From: Panopea generosa
Lineage: Eukaryota > Mollusca > Bivalvia > Adapedonta > Hiatellidae
Direction of reading: 5' to 3'
Length of the DNA stretch: 64,000 bases
Assembly (NCBI GenBank): GCA_029582155.1
Contig: CM055895.1
Coordinates: forward strand, 54,750,464 to 54,814,463
Positions 1 to 11,220 of the stretch are shown in pieces. The number at the start of each line of letters is the position of its first letter. Positions within the stretch are counted from its first letter, which is position 1. A program made the position numbers and the translations under genes. The notes under the pieces were generated by a model. That model was given only the letters and a program-made list of their open reading frames with translations. It did not search any database and was not told the origin of the DNA.

Positions 1-1067
1 GAACACTGTGTGTCTGATAACGTTTAACTTATCGCTTTGTGTTTATTGTGACAATTGAAAAGTGCGAAAACATAGCACGATATTTTCATACTTAACCACC
101 TTAACGTGTAAGCTGATAGTGAAGATAAAGTGAAGATAACCGATCAGGAAAATGACCTTCTGAAGTAGGATTTGGAAATAGATTGTCATATTAGAAGATG
201 AAACGCAATTGATGATATATACATTATCAGAACCAGTTATGAACTAAGCAGAAATATCACTACATATAATAATTAAACTCTTGTTTGTTGCTTAATTAAA
301 ACTAAAATAATTATTAACCGTGTTTTATGTAAGAAATAAATAACGTTAAGTTAGACAAGTTATTAGTAAGTATCTTATTATACTGACTTCATTAAATCAT
401 TTTTATATCTTTATAAATTTGTGTATGAATACAATCAAATTAATCAAGTTAATAAAATATAACAGTTACTTCATATAGAAAATATAATCTGTCATTTGTA
501 AATATATTGTTATATATTAAAATATAATTTGTCTCTAAACACTAGATATTGGTGTTAACAGAACGAGTAATACTTGGTGTTATATAAGTATTGTCGGTAC
601 TATTTAAAGTTACTGTTTATTATCAGCCTTTGTAGTGTCATTAAACACATACCACAAAGTGATCGATTTCGTTTTCTTTTAATCAAATATATTTGTTGTG
701 CCTAATTGCATTTACATTTGTTTTTTAAAGATATCTAACTTTAACTGCCGTGTTCTTTACGTAATGCTCGAAAGCACACGTTTTAGATCGACGTTTTGAT
801 AAAGCTGATTTCGCCCATGCGAGGCCGATTATATTACTATGTTCAGTTGTACCTTGCTATTCAAGCACACGGCAGTGTGTTTAAAAGTGATATGTGGTTC
901 TATGTAAAACACAGACTCTTCACTTAATAGTGTGTTTGTAAATTGACTGACTTTCAACGTGTTATCATAGTTGGCTAAATACTCAACAAGCTTGGTCCAT
1001 GTTTTATTGACACACATTTAAATTTATACCCTTTCCATATGATTAAGCGTATTTTATTTTTTTACAG
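1..1067. other. AT-rich unique sequence, no gene seen
   Basis: No recognisable coding, RNA or repeat feature. A short open frame on the minus strand (829-1017) has no family likeness, no splice context and a length expected by chance in DNA this AT-rich. The 3' end is a pyrimidine-rich tract ending in TTTACAG, which is the acceptor of the exon candidate that follows. Confidence 0.5.
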
Positions 1068-1259
1068 GGCATGTGGGACGTTTAAGCTTGTAAGAATTCG
1101 ATAGTGTGTTTCTAACTGACTGTGAGTGTATGGGACGGAGATTATTGGTATTTTACCAGATTTGTTCTTATTCGTTTTGAGATGTTAGTTGATGGTCAAG
1201 TGATTTTAACATTGTATGAAAGGATTTGTTATTGTTTATTCTGGATATTAACTCTATAG
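1068..1259 (+). other. Candidate non-coding (5' UTR or lncRNA) exon
   Basis: Seen: a strong acceptor (ATTTTATTTTTTTACAG, ending at 1067) and a strong donor (TATAG followed by GTAAGTG, from 1260) bracket 192 nt. All three plus-strand frames contain stops. Several ATGs open only short frames, one of which closes with a TAG at the last three exon bases, so the segment cannot be an internal coding exon. If spliced it would be a 5' UTR or lncRNA exon. A second good acceptor (TTTTTCTTTTCAG, ending at 1325) lies 66 nt downstream and could pair with this donor as a very short intron, or be unrelated. Inference only: strong pseudo-splice sites are common in large introns. Confidence 0.25.
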
Positions 1260-2412
1260 GTAAGTGTTGGTTTTATATGTTCATGAATATTGAGGTCGCG
1301 TGATTCCTGTTATTTTTCTTTTCAGTCTCATTTTAAAATGAAAGACAAAATATATATTAATATAATACTTAGTGTAATTGGAAATCATAAAGTTTTATCT
1401 TGATGGGTATTACAAGATATTAGTAGTATGTGTATATAATGTGTGTAAGCACGAACACATTTATTTAAGTATATACTAAAGTGACACTGTGCAACACACT
1501 ATATCGTTATTAACTGTGAACTGTATTTATGAAGTGAACATTAAAAGATAAGTATGTGCATATATAGTTTTGTTTGAATCATATATTTGTGACAATAATT
1601 ATTGTATTACTTTACAATATTACGTTTTATTTTTTATATTCCGAAATTATCTTCAGCTGACAAAATTAAGGTCTGTAATGCAAAACAGTGTTGTAATAAA
1701 AGTATAAATTACAATTTAATGTATGTTTTAAATTAATTAAAACCAATATGCAAATATATCAAGCTGAAAATTAATACGGAAAATCGATTTTTGTTACAAA
1801 ACATCAATTCATCGATTTTTTCTGCATCTTTCAAAATGAGAGGTTTGTTGTTGCTGTTGAAATACATCTGCTGTTATTCTTTTATTGATGAAAATAAATG
1901 CAAACTGATGAAAATTTATTAATATCATTTCAACAACGTAAGTTTAGTTTAATACGATACCAACACGCCGGTTATAACATAGGTTTGTTCTTGTTGAAGG
2001 TTGCTGTATATCATATAACTGTAAATGTTTTAAAATAAAAAACAAAACATATGATTGTAGGTTATCATGTTTCATTCACCCAGTTGCACATACACTTATA
2101 CGTTATGGTTAAACTACGTGTTATCACAATACTCATGACTCAAAAACACATTATGCATAATCACATAAATGTGTTCGTCGTCATGGATTTCGAGTCTCAT
2201 TAAAAGGTTCTCTAGCGTGTCTTTGTGTAAAATGTAGGGCTCTGTGAACACACAGTCAGTTGCGTTACTAGGTCAAGTTGAATGTATGCGCAAGGCTTCA
2301 TTCGGATGAACATCAACTGCTGGATATTCGATTTATGGTTGTATATAGGGATATGGGTTAAACTCCCTTATGCTAGAGTTGCTACGAGGTAGTTTATGGC
2401 TAAATGTATAAT
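1260..2412. other. AT-rich unique sequence
   Basis: No feature supported beyond the acceptor-like site at 1313-1325 (TTTTTCTTTTCAG). The short frame that follows it (ATG at 1338) stops after about 21 codons and shows no recognisable motif. Confidence 0.5.
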
Positions 2413-2600
2413 TATACTAATGTATTTTAGCTCGATTGCGATGAAATCTTAGCGTTTATATGAACCGCTGTAGAGTCCGCTTCCTGGGTAGAATCAGTAC
2501 TGAGTGTTGTTTTATTAGAGGCACTGAGTCGAGCTGAGGACCGAACCCGCAACCTCTGGCGTGAGCGGCCAATACTTTATCTACTACACTCTTTTCCCCA
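2413..2600 (-). mobile_element. tRNA-derived SINE, family C, copy 1
   Basis: Read on the minus strand, a tRNA-like head (box-B-like GGTTGCGGGTTCGGTCC near 2540-2556) is followed by a body containing CACTCAGTACTGATTCTAC and an end at GCAATCGAGCTAAAA. The same layout is seen at 34331-34520 (minus) and 55976-56146 (plus), so the three define a family. This copy is diverged in the anticodon and acceptor part. SINEs of this type are non-autonomous and need a LINE reverse transcriptase in trans (established for the class). Confidence 0.7.
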
Positions 2601-4850
2601 CTTATGTACGATTTATTGACTGCTCGGGTTAAAGTTTAAAAACGCATTACTATGTTTATATATATACATATATTATCGTCAAAGTTTCCTCGTTTAAATA
2701 TTTTTTGGAAAAGATGGATTATGTAATGACAGTTATATCCACTTAATAATTCATTAAAAAAAAAACGAAAAGCATATTAATATTTTAATGTTATTATTAA
2801 ATCGTATAACACGACGTGAGTAATTACACAAACTACGTCCCTCTAAAGGTACAAACGGTGCAAAACAATTACACTTATCATTGCATAATCCATGTTTACG
2901 GTATTGAGATAACAAATGAATTTATACATTGTTTTAATACGACAGTTATATTAATCAATGGCTGTTTATAATATATAGACTAGAAAATATACAGAAACAC
3001 TTCTATTTTCTACAAGTTACAGTGTTCACGTGTGTTTTAATAACGTCCGATTTCAATATGATTGACAATACCTTTTGTTATTTGTTTGAATTATGATATG
3101 TTTTTTCATGTGAAACATATCCTACTAAAGTCAACAGATATAATGAATGTTTAAAGGTGTGTGTATTCTTTTGTTTTAAAAATCATCATCATCATTTTAT
3201 GTACTTGTAGCTAGTCTATAAAGTTAGGGCGACATCTGTGATGTTTTTTCTAGTATTGTAGGCCAAGGTCATACGTGCTTACAATGAGTATTTCATCATT
3301 AGCATAAAATCAGCATGAACATTATAGCAGCAAAATGTTACTGATAATGTTGTTGTTATTAGGGAACTATTGCTGTCGGGGCAATTAACCCCATCCATGC
3401 ATATAAGGGAATATGGTGATCAGTTGGGTCGATCCTTTGTTTATTACCGTTTGGTATCTTGAAAGGTCATGGCACAATGCACTGACGGTTTGTTTTTCGT
3501 GTTTTGTTATAAATAATAATTATAAGTTTGGAAGACTATGTTATACGCATTTGAAGGTCATTACAAACGAGGATACCGACGCAGTATGTCTACCCTTTTG
3601 AAGGTTTGAATATTTGAAAAGGTTTGATTGTAACTTTTGGTGGTAAACATTTCAATTTTAAATTGAAAGAAATGAAGAAATTTTGCGCTTTCATACATTT
3701 TTATTTACTGGGTTTACTCCCCAAATGAATTATACACTTTATTCAATGATTGCAATTCTGATCTGTTTGTTTTTACATTCATCTTGTCGTACAAAGTATG
3801 ATGTTTGTCTAATTCTAAATCAGTTTGGGGTATTTTAAAAACAAAGCCATCGATAGACAGCCAAAAACAAACGTTTGTCCCAAAAGTCAAGGAAATTTCA
3901 TAGCAATTATTAGTCATATAAAGGTTTACCATGTGAATCATTGGTTCGTGATTTTAATCTCAAGTCGATATAATAGTATGTTTTAAAAGTTTCATATCGG
4001 GAGTGTAAATATAGAAAACGGATGCTCCAGTAATTAATTAAACAGAATTAACTACAATCTAATGTCATCACCAACTTAAGTTTTACAACAAGCTTATGCC
4101 AGAGTTTAATTTTATGTTATAAATTCAATTATAAAAGGTAGTTTCTGTTTTCGATAAAAACTACTATTTCTTTCAAGGCAGCATTTATAACTTGCCATTT
4201 CATTTAAACGATAACAACCAGACCGACACATGCCCTTTAAAACGATAATTCATTTATCTAACGTTTTATCCAATTGAAATGCGTTATTACCGTTGTATTT
4301 TAAACAAGTAAGTTCACCTACTTTAGATCGATTATAATATAAATGCGATACTTATATAATGTATTAAATACATATAAAAAAAGTATTTACTAGTATTTCA
4401 TATTGGCAAAATTGCAATAAATATATGTAATAGATACGATAAAGAGAGTGTTTCAATGGTTTTTCTTTTTACACAGTTATGATTAATGCGAAATGAATTA
4501 TAAAGAAACGATTTGAAGATCTTTTACATAACTTCATTTTCTTATGTCTATTCATACTACACTACCTCCTTGGAGAATTTCATAGAGAAACTAATTATAC
4601 CGATAAAAAAATACATTTAATTGTTATGCACGGTTATACGTATACGCACATAAAGTTGAAATATGTCCATTGCCTCTATGAATGATGACTTAGGACATTG
4701 AAGCGTAATACAATGTATGTGCTTCAGGATTTTTACGCGAAGCTGTAAAAATAGGTCAGAGGCTAACGGAAATGTAGTTCATTATTAAGAATGCATAGTA
4801 TGGTTGTCACAATTGTTAAGAGGCGAAATTTGAACACAAGATATACAGTC
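2601..4850. other. AT-rich unique sequence, no gene seen
   Basis: Only short chance-length open frames on both strands (for example 3413-3601 plus, 3714-3941 minus) without motifs or splice context. A four-unit ATC run at 3183-3197 is the only simple repeat. Confidence 0.5.
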
Positions 4851-4851
4851 A

Positions 4852-5000
4852 AATCTGGGTAAGCGGTCACCTCTATTAAGAAGTCACTTGCCATGTTATG
4901 CTTTCAAAGCAAATTAACATGTATTATGCAATAACCTGTCTTAAAATGCCACTTATTCTTCCTCTATTGACTGACTGCTTAAAACAGGTTACAATGTATA
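4852..5000. repeat. Dispersed repeat with AGCGGTCACCT motif, copy 1
   Basis: Contains AAGCGGTCACCTCTATTAAG, then AGTCACTTG, then CCTGTCTTAA, and ends in GACTGCTTAAAACAGGTT. The second copy at 34525-34690 has the same ordered blocks. The blocks look like diverged 20-22 bp units built on GTCAC...TTAAG. Origin unknown; it may be part of a longer element. The frame at 4898-5146 overlaps it and is not credible as a gene. Confidence 0.5.
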
Positions 5001-5523
5001 GAGAAAGTATATACAATATAACGTTTAGTGTTCATATTTATGACAAGCATGAGGTTTATCGCGAACAATTACGCAATAATTATAATTGTAACCAAATGAT
5101 AAAAAATGGAAAAACCCAAACTTTTAGGTATGAAGCAATGCACTAGAAATATACTGTATTGTTCAGGTAATAACAGAGATAAAACCGGTGTACGTTTCAT
5201 TTTATCAATGTTTTCAGCATATAAAAAGCTTTACATAATTTCACAAAACATAGTCTAGTTTTTGTGTTATTGAGTAGTGTCGTTATCTAATGTTATTATC
5301 ATAAACAAATATTAAAGTGAAACCTTCAGATTTGAAGTACCCATGCATCTTTATCTTGGTTTATTTATATTTCTGAATTAAAAACAAATTTATACTTGAA
5401 ATTGGAGGTTTTGTCGTATAATGAATACAACTGGAATTGATATAAGAAATATCCATTCATAAGCTGCATTAAAAAGATGTATTTGGGGGTGGATAAACGA
5501 GCCATACCCAATTAAAATGTCAA
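5001..5523. other. AT-rich unique sequence
   Basis: Nothing recognised. Confidence 0.5.
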
Positions 5524-5785
5524 TGTTGTTGTTGTTGTCGTATGGGTTAAGCGTTCGCGACGGTGTCTACTTGACACACTGGAGTATCATGCCGCAGTCA
5601 CAAGGTATGATTCCCCACCCAGTCACATTATACTGACCCAGGATAGACCAGACCTAAACTATTCTCTCAATGCTGATCGCCAAGCGAGAAAACTTCTAGT
5701 ACCAATTCTCAAGTATTTGGTATGACCCGACTGGGGATCGGACTCTCAGACGGACGCTCTACAACTAGAGAACACTACTTGCTGG
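5524..5785 (-). mobile_element. SINE-A copy 1
   Basis: Minus-strand copy of the most abundant SINE here. From its 5' end: a decayed tRNA-like head (about 5785-5710), then GGTACTAGAAGTTTTCTCGC, the body landmark AATGTGACTGGGTGGG, the GTAGACACCGTCGCG block, and a (CAA)n tail that appears on the plus strand as TTGTTGTTGTTG at 5524. This copy lacks the usual stretch between the GTCGCG block and the GCGACGCTAAAC block and is clearly old. Confidence 0.8.
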
Positions 5786-5806
5786 CGGAAATAACGTGAC
5801 ATTTTA

Positions 5807-6835
5807 CGAGGGGCATTCAATAACTGCTGTCACTAATGGCCTTCCGTAGAAACAATGTTGCGGCGTAAGAACATGAAACACTCATGCAATTGTTTGGGGA
5901 TGTTTATTCAATACACCTGTGAATTCTCAATTTGATCCGATTATAAATGACCAAGGTATTCATTGTTGAATTATACACACATGTACAATGGCTATATTTC
6001 AATGTCATAATGAAATCTGAAGAAAAATTAGAAATAAGGGCTTACATTAAAACCCGAGTTTCTTTGCCGATATCGCCAAAAGAGATTTATTCTGAATTGT
6101 GTCGCATACATGATAGTTCTACCGTAACATTAAGAACAGTTTTTCGTTGGGTTAAGAAATTTAAGGGGTTTAGCATAGCCTTCAACAAGATAACCGCCGA
6201 GGTAGGTCTGTTGTTGCAGCAACGAAGGAAAACATCGGTGCTGTTAGAGCTATGGTATAAGAACATGTACGGTATAGTGTTTCCCAGATAGCTTATAATC
6301 TAGGCATTTTTACACCTGACCTAAACGTCAAGCGTTTAGATTGTGCTAAAAAACGTCTGAAAAAATATAAAAATTGTAATTGTTATTTTTGACATGATCA
6401 CTTGGGATGAAATTTGAGTTTATTATTTTGAGCCCAAACGGGGCATTAATCACAAACAACGGCTTGGTAAAAAAAATAAACAGGCTATGCCGGTCATAGC
6501 AAAGAGGACAAGAAGCGCCAAGAAGCTTTAATATACCATTTCCTTCAATTCTTGTGTCCTGTTGTACAAATTCCTTCCAAAGAGGGTAGAACAATTACAG
6601 GCAAGTTTTACAAATATAAAGTACTTAAATCTGTCAAAATGTTTTATCAAAATAAACATCCAAATAAAGGTTTGGAAGGCATAGGGCTTATTCATTCCGG
6701 TTGAACACCCCGCTTATTCCCCTGTTTTAAGCCCCTATGACTTTTTCCTTTTTCCCATGCAGTATACCAAGGGGAGACTGCTTTGCGGTACTTAGGTCGT
6801 GGACAGCAGTGACAGAATATATTGAATGCTCCTCG
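5807..6835 (+). mobile_element. Decayed mariner transposon with TIRs and TA duplication
   Basis: Seen: 16-bp terminal inverted repeats, CGAGGGGCATTCAATA at 5807-5822 and its complement with one mismatch (TATTGAATGCTCCTCG) at 6820-6835, each flanked by TA (5805-5806, 6836-6837). TA is the target duplicated by the Tc1/mariner superfamily (established). The interior carries broken transposase coding sequence on the plus strand. Length 1029 bp is shorter than the about 1.3 kb usual for mariner, so internal deletions are likely. It sits 22 bp beyond a SINE-A copy. Confidence 0.9.
5947..6770 (+). pseudogene. Mariner-family transposase pseudogene
   Basis: The family's enzyme binds the TIRs and cuts and pastes the element at TA sites through a DD34D catalytic triad. 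Seen: an open stretch 5947-6291 whose residues from about 22 to 76 form the N-terminal helix-turn-helix, with ISPKEIYSELCRIH and TLRTVFRWVKKFKG. Reading then shifts frame near 6175-6200, continues as VVAATKENIGAVRA, and meets an in-frame stop soon after. The first catalytic block is recognisable near 6396-6440 as a TWDE-like motif followed by a stop and VYYFEPKR. A C-terminal block at 6703-6757 reads HPAYSP and SPYDFFLFP. Expected residues between these blocks are partly missing. The start at 5947 is only the first ATG of the frame; the true start was probably the MKSEEKLE methionine near 6010. Non-functional. Confidence 0.9.
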
Positions 6836-6837
6836 TA

Positions 6838-7360
6838 TGCGTCGTCGTGGCAAAGCGTTTATGGAATAGGATTTTAATGTCCCGTGGTTGAATCCATCAA
6901 TGTAAAGTTTCCAATGTCTTAATTATCTTATACCGTTAATTGGAGGTCGTTAGCTGTTGTTTATTTATCCGTTGGTGTTTGAGATATATTAACCTCGAAG
7001 ACGATTTTTCCTTTTTGTCTATTTGATTCTATATGCTGATGCATTTTGCATCTATGGTAGCGTTGACTCGTTATTTGACTTTTTATTGTACTCATTATAA
7101 TATGTTCAAATAAATATAGAAATGCTAAATAATGACTTTTGATCTAAATCAAATTTTATTTTCAGTTTTACCCATACAATTACAAACCAATATAATTACT
7201 ATCGTTCAACAAACGGTATTGTGATTCCAATTGGTCCTTTATTCAGATAGCATTGCCTCACGTCGTCCTATGTCTTTCAATTATCCCTATTTTATTCAGT
7301 GTCGTTATTATGTCTGGTTATTTGGAAACTCGTTGAGTTCTGCTAAAAATTAGAACTCTA
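6838..7360. other. AT-rich unique sequence
   Basis: Nothing recognised. Confidence 0.5.
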
Positions 7361-7812
7361 CTTAACGTCTCACCCAACAATTAATGTTGCACTGTTTCGC
7401 ATATATGCACACTGAAAACATAGTACCAATGGTTCTAAAAGTGCCTTAAGTCTAAAGATACTCATATGTTGCTCCAAATATGCAGAAAAAAGCATGTGGT
7501 TTACAGGCTTGCTTTTTCACAATTTCCATAGTTTGATGACACCGCTTCATTTCTGACAATTCTGCCTATTTGTTCCAGAGTATCACTACGCATCTTTACA
7601 CTGTTATAGCTTCATTAAACAGTACCCAATGTTATTCAAAAATAGCAGAACTCATGAAAATATTCCAATGTCCTCATGTGTACAAAGCAATATGACAAGT
7701 TGATGTATTTTCAACAAAATATATACTCATCCGATTAACACAACTTTTATTTCTTGGGCGTAAAACTCTTGCTACCGTCATATAAGGGAGGTAAATTTTA
7801 AGTCAGACCTCA
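7361..7812. mobile_element. Non-autonomous TIR-like element, family G, copy 1
   Basis: Shares most of its length with 58311-58768 and its right half with 31828-32025. Landmarks in order: CTTAACGTCTCAC, CCAATGGTTCTAAAAGTG, TTTCTGACAATTCTGCC, CATGAAAATATTCCAATG, then CTTGCTACCGTCA and AGGGAGGTAA at the right end. The ends of the best copy read GTCTCAC and GTGAGAC in inverted orientation, suggesting short TIRs. No protein domain recognised. Could be a MITE or a fragment of a larger transposon. Confidence 0.6.
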
Positions 7813-9740
7813 AACCGGTGCTACGGCTTTAATATGCACCGAATCCGCTATAATCTTTACCTGATTACGTTCTGTACTTCCAGGGGATCGTTTGATCAGA
7901 TATTATTATTTTTACTTTTCGTCGGTTTTTAAATTGTTTGCAGATATCACGTAGTGCATATTTATAGGTATTGGGGAAGTTTATTGTAGTGTTGCGTTAA
8001 GTACATTCCAGTCAATGGTTTATTATATGTATTTTATAACACTGATATCATCTTAAAAACAACTGCTGCTGTAATAGTATTTATGAGCGATGCCTGAATT
8101 ATCTATCCAAATAAACAGTAAAGTTTCTATACTTGGAATTTATCAGTTGAATTCATCAATTAGTCAATACATTTGAATTTTGTAATCGGCGTTCATATAT
8201 AACTATTATTGAACAGTCGGTTTTGTCATTTAGGCAAACGTGTTGTTTTCATAAATAACATTACATATGGCTTATTTTATTTATTATGGTCAGTATGTAT
8301 ATGATATGCCGATTTTTTGTTATTTAATTGTTTTTTTTATTGTTTTATGTGTATTTAACGTTGAATTGTTACATATATTTACGTTTCGGTGAACATTTTT
8401 ATATCTACAAATAAGCCCCTCAGGTTCGGGATTTTGAAAAAAAGGTTCGGGATTTCAAAATATCAGTTTCGGAATTCATTAATAACTGCATCTTAATGGG
8501 TCGAACGACAAAGTTGAAGTTGATTTTATGTAACGTTAACGTTCTCAAATCAAATTTTACACGTTTGAATAAGTTAATCTCCAGGTATGGATATCTGAAA
8601 CTTTATACTAGTAGTCATCAAATTATTAACATTTTTTTGGTGAAAGTAGTGGTTAATTTTAAATCTATATTAGTAAAATACAAATTAATATTTCCTACGA
8701 TATTTTAACCTGATCGATCAAAACTTATAAAAGTAACTATAGTCACCATTCTTGTCAAAGATGACCAAATGGGCGATTTAGAATGCCGTTGAGGCATTAA
8801 CCAGAGTTATGCTAATTTCAATAAAAGAGGGTATTACGGTCTGCTTGCATATTGGTTATATAGCAATTGCATATCTGCACAATGTTTACAATTTTCAATA
8901 CTAGAATTAGGTGAAATAATATCCCGTTAAATGGGTCCATACAATAATGATTCATTTTTAGACAAACATTAATTTCGACCCATATACTCATTTTACTTCA
9001 AACATTTCAGACTGGATGACTATCACAATAAGAATGTTTTTACATGCAATTTACACTTGTTCTGTGTTACAATCGCATTCCTATTACATATTCCGTACTA
9101 TGTATAATATGCATGCACACAGTTATGATGTATGTGTCTATGGCGGCGGTAATGAATGCGATACGCTGCGATAGTGTCGTTCTGGACTCTCGGGACTTTG
9201 ATCAAAGTATCTTTAATTAACATAACGATATACATTCCCAGTGTAAAGGTTTCTCGAAATGTCAACGAAAGTCATTGCTCAAACGGATAATAACACGCAC
9301 AGCCGGTACATAGGTCGACAATAAACACGACTACGATGACGTTTCCGCTACTGGAAGTCGGGTTACATTTAAGGTTTTGATTTGCGCAGCGTTTTTTGTT
9401 ATTTCTTTTTTCCTGAGTTAATATAAAACCAACCGTCTTCTTATGGTGTTTGATGCTACGAATTTGCTTCGATAAAGTTCAAGTATATAACAACTGCATT
9501 TTTGCGCATAAATTGCTCCAAAACAGAAAATGAAATATCAGTCGACAAAAACGATATCATAATTGCTACAACACCTGCCACACAGTCCTGTCGATAATCA
9601 ATAAAAGAACTATCCTTCCGAAGCAAGGTCTCGTATGTGTAAGTTGTTAAAGTTAGATACCCAGGATACCCGGCTGGACAGTAAATATCTACTTATATGA
9701 GGTATATGATATCTGAGTACGCAACCCCAGAATAATAATA
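7813..9740. other. AT-rich unique sequence, no gene seen
   Basis: One 70-codon open frame at 8496-8708 (plus) has no motif. A GC-richer patch at 9130-9400 shows only interrupted frames on both strands. A tandem pair of AGGTTCGGGATTT-like words lies at 8420-8455. Confidence 0.45.
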
Positions 9741-9744
9741 GATA

Positions 9745-9995
9745 CAGTAGATCTATTTCTGGCTCAGAAACATACTGAAGCATGAAGTAATTGAAAGGTA
9801 TATTGCATTAATATTTATGAAATGCAACCCAATATCACAATAGACATCAATATAAATGTAACAGCTACGCTATATATAAGACTATTTTTGGCTCTCAAAC
9901 GCACTGGAGCAAAGAATACTTGAACATGTATTGTATTGATACTATTTAACACACGGAACAGCCGGTTATATATCTATTTCTGGCGCCGTGGGACT
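9745..9995. repeat. Degenerate tandem repeat, units start CTATTTCTGGC
   Basis: CTATTTCTGGCTC at 9754, CTATTTTTGGCTC at 9883 and CTATTTCTGGCGCC at 9973 are each followed by related text: AAACATACTGAAGCATGAAG, AAACGCACTGGAGCAAAGAA, and a shorter third. Unit spacing is uneven (about 129 and 90 bp), so this is an old, diverged array of about 2.5 units. Confidence 0.4.
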
Positions 9996-10286
9996 GAATT
10001 AAATAAAATTTCCGAGAAAAAAATATGACAGATAAATTTCTTTTATTTTTCAATTATACCAGATACAGCCGAAATGTATCATTCCATTCTCCGACCTGCA
10101 ATAAAATACGATTTCCAAATACATATCTGTCTTACTCATTTCCATTTTGTATGATATACGCACACTATTTTGGAAGTTTAAAGAGACTTTTAACATTATT
10201 AAAATGTAATAATTGGTTCCCCAGTATGAGAAAGATGACGATGTCACTCAAAACGCTTAAAAATAGGTATTTAAAGTGACACTTAT

Positions 10287-10437
10287 GTCACGTGTGGTCG
10301 AGTGGTAGAACCTCGGATCCAGGATCCAGGGAGGTCGTGAGTCCGATCTTCCGCCACGGCTATGTGTGGTGTCCTTGAGCAATACAGTTTATCCGCATAC
10401 ACTTTGTCGAGCCTAATTTGACATCAACTGTAAGAAC
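10287..10437 (+). mobile_element. tRNA-derived SINE, family B, copy 1
   Basis: tRNA-like head with box-A-like TGGTCGAGTGGTAGAA (from about 10295) and box-B-like GGTCGTGAGTCCGATCT, then the family landmark CCGCCACGGCTATGTGTGG and GTGTCCTTGAGCAA. Three other copies are on the minus strand (10665, 15165, 50925). The 3' end is truncated relative to copy 2. The open frame on the opposite strand (10360-10593) is not a gene. Confidence 0.75.
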
Positions 10438-10664
10438 AATTGATGTTAAATAAATACGTTTAAAAACAAGTGTATCGTTCATGAATATTTTCTTGCCTTT
10501 AAGGCTCGCAGAGTAATACAATTCTAATACGCTATAGCCGTGGCGAAGTATTGCCACGGTGTTGGGGCAGTTGTGATCAAACAGTAGCTGCATTGATATT
10601 TACGCAGTCATGTCTCTCTTTTCATGTTTTTATCTATTTAACATCGATTGAGAAACAAATTAGC

Positions 10665-10822
10665 CAAATCCCGCCTTGGGTTTCCCTGTAAAACCAGCAC
10701 TTAACTTATAAAGATAAAGAATCATGCTCACGGACACCACAAATAGCCGTGGCGGAGGATCGAACCCATGGCCCCCGACCCTGTGTCCGATTCTCTACCA
10801 CTGGATCACGCATTCCACGTTG
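10665..10822 (-). mobile_element. tRNA-derived SINE, family B, copy 2
   Basis: On the minus strand: a head with CCAGTGGTAGAGAATCGG, then GGGTTCGATCCTCCGCCACGGC, then GTGGTGTCCGTGAGCATGA and a body ending near CCCAAGGCGGGA. It faces copy 1 in inverted orientation about 230 bp away, so the pair could form a long foldback in RNA. Confidence 0.75.
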
Positions 10823-11095
10823 AAATAGTTATTGTGATTAGTAAACATGTACTTATATTCTATTTATAAATAACATATACTTATGTACTTTTCTAAAATA
10901 ATAGACATGAGGTCTAAGAGTTGGGGCGTCCAACTGACGACGGCTAACTAATATGAATTTTAACAAGTTACTTCATCATTATTTGTTTGATTATTCTACT
11001 AACTCGAACTCGATATATTTAAGGTATAACTATCAAATGTTTAAATTAGTAAATTAAAATGAAGCTTTATAAAAAAACACACCCTGATCGTCAGC
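10823..11095. other. AT-rich unique sequence
   Basis: Nothing recognised. Confidence 0.5.
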
Positions 11096-11140
11096 GAGGT
11101 TTGTTCTTTTTCAAGTAGTGTGTAGGACGGACCCAGCACT

Positions 11141-11220
11141 CCCGATTGGGTCCATTAAATAGCAATTGTTTGGAGCACGTTGATTGGTCAGTTGCTTCAG
11201 GGAAAGTTTGAATGACGTCA
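11141..11220. promoter_or_regulatory. Promoter-like module: two inverted CCAAT boxes and a CRE
   Basis: Seen: GATTGG at 11144-11149 and again at 11182-11187 (both CCAAT boxes on the minus strand) and a perfect palindromic TGACGTCA at 11213-11220. Paired CCAAT boxes near a CRE are a known NF-Y plus CREB/ATF promoter arrangement in animals (established). A further ATTGG lies at about 11283. No convincing coding exon follows on either strand within 1 kb, so this could be an enhancer, a promoter of an unseen non-coding exon, or chance. Confidence 0.35.
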
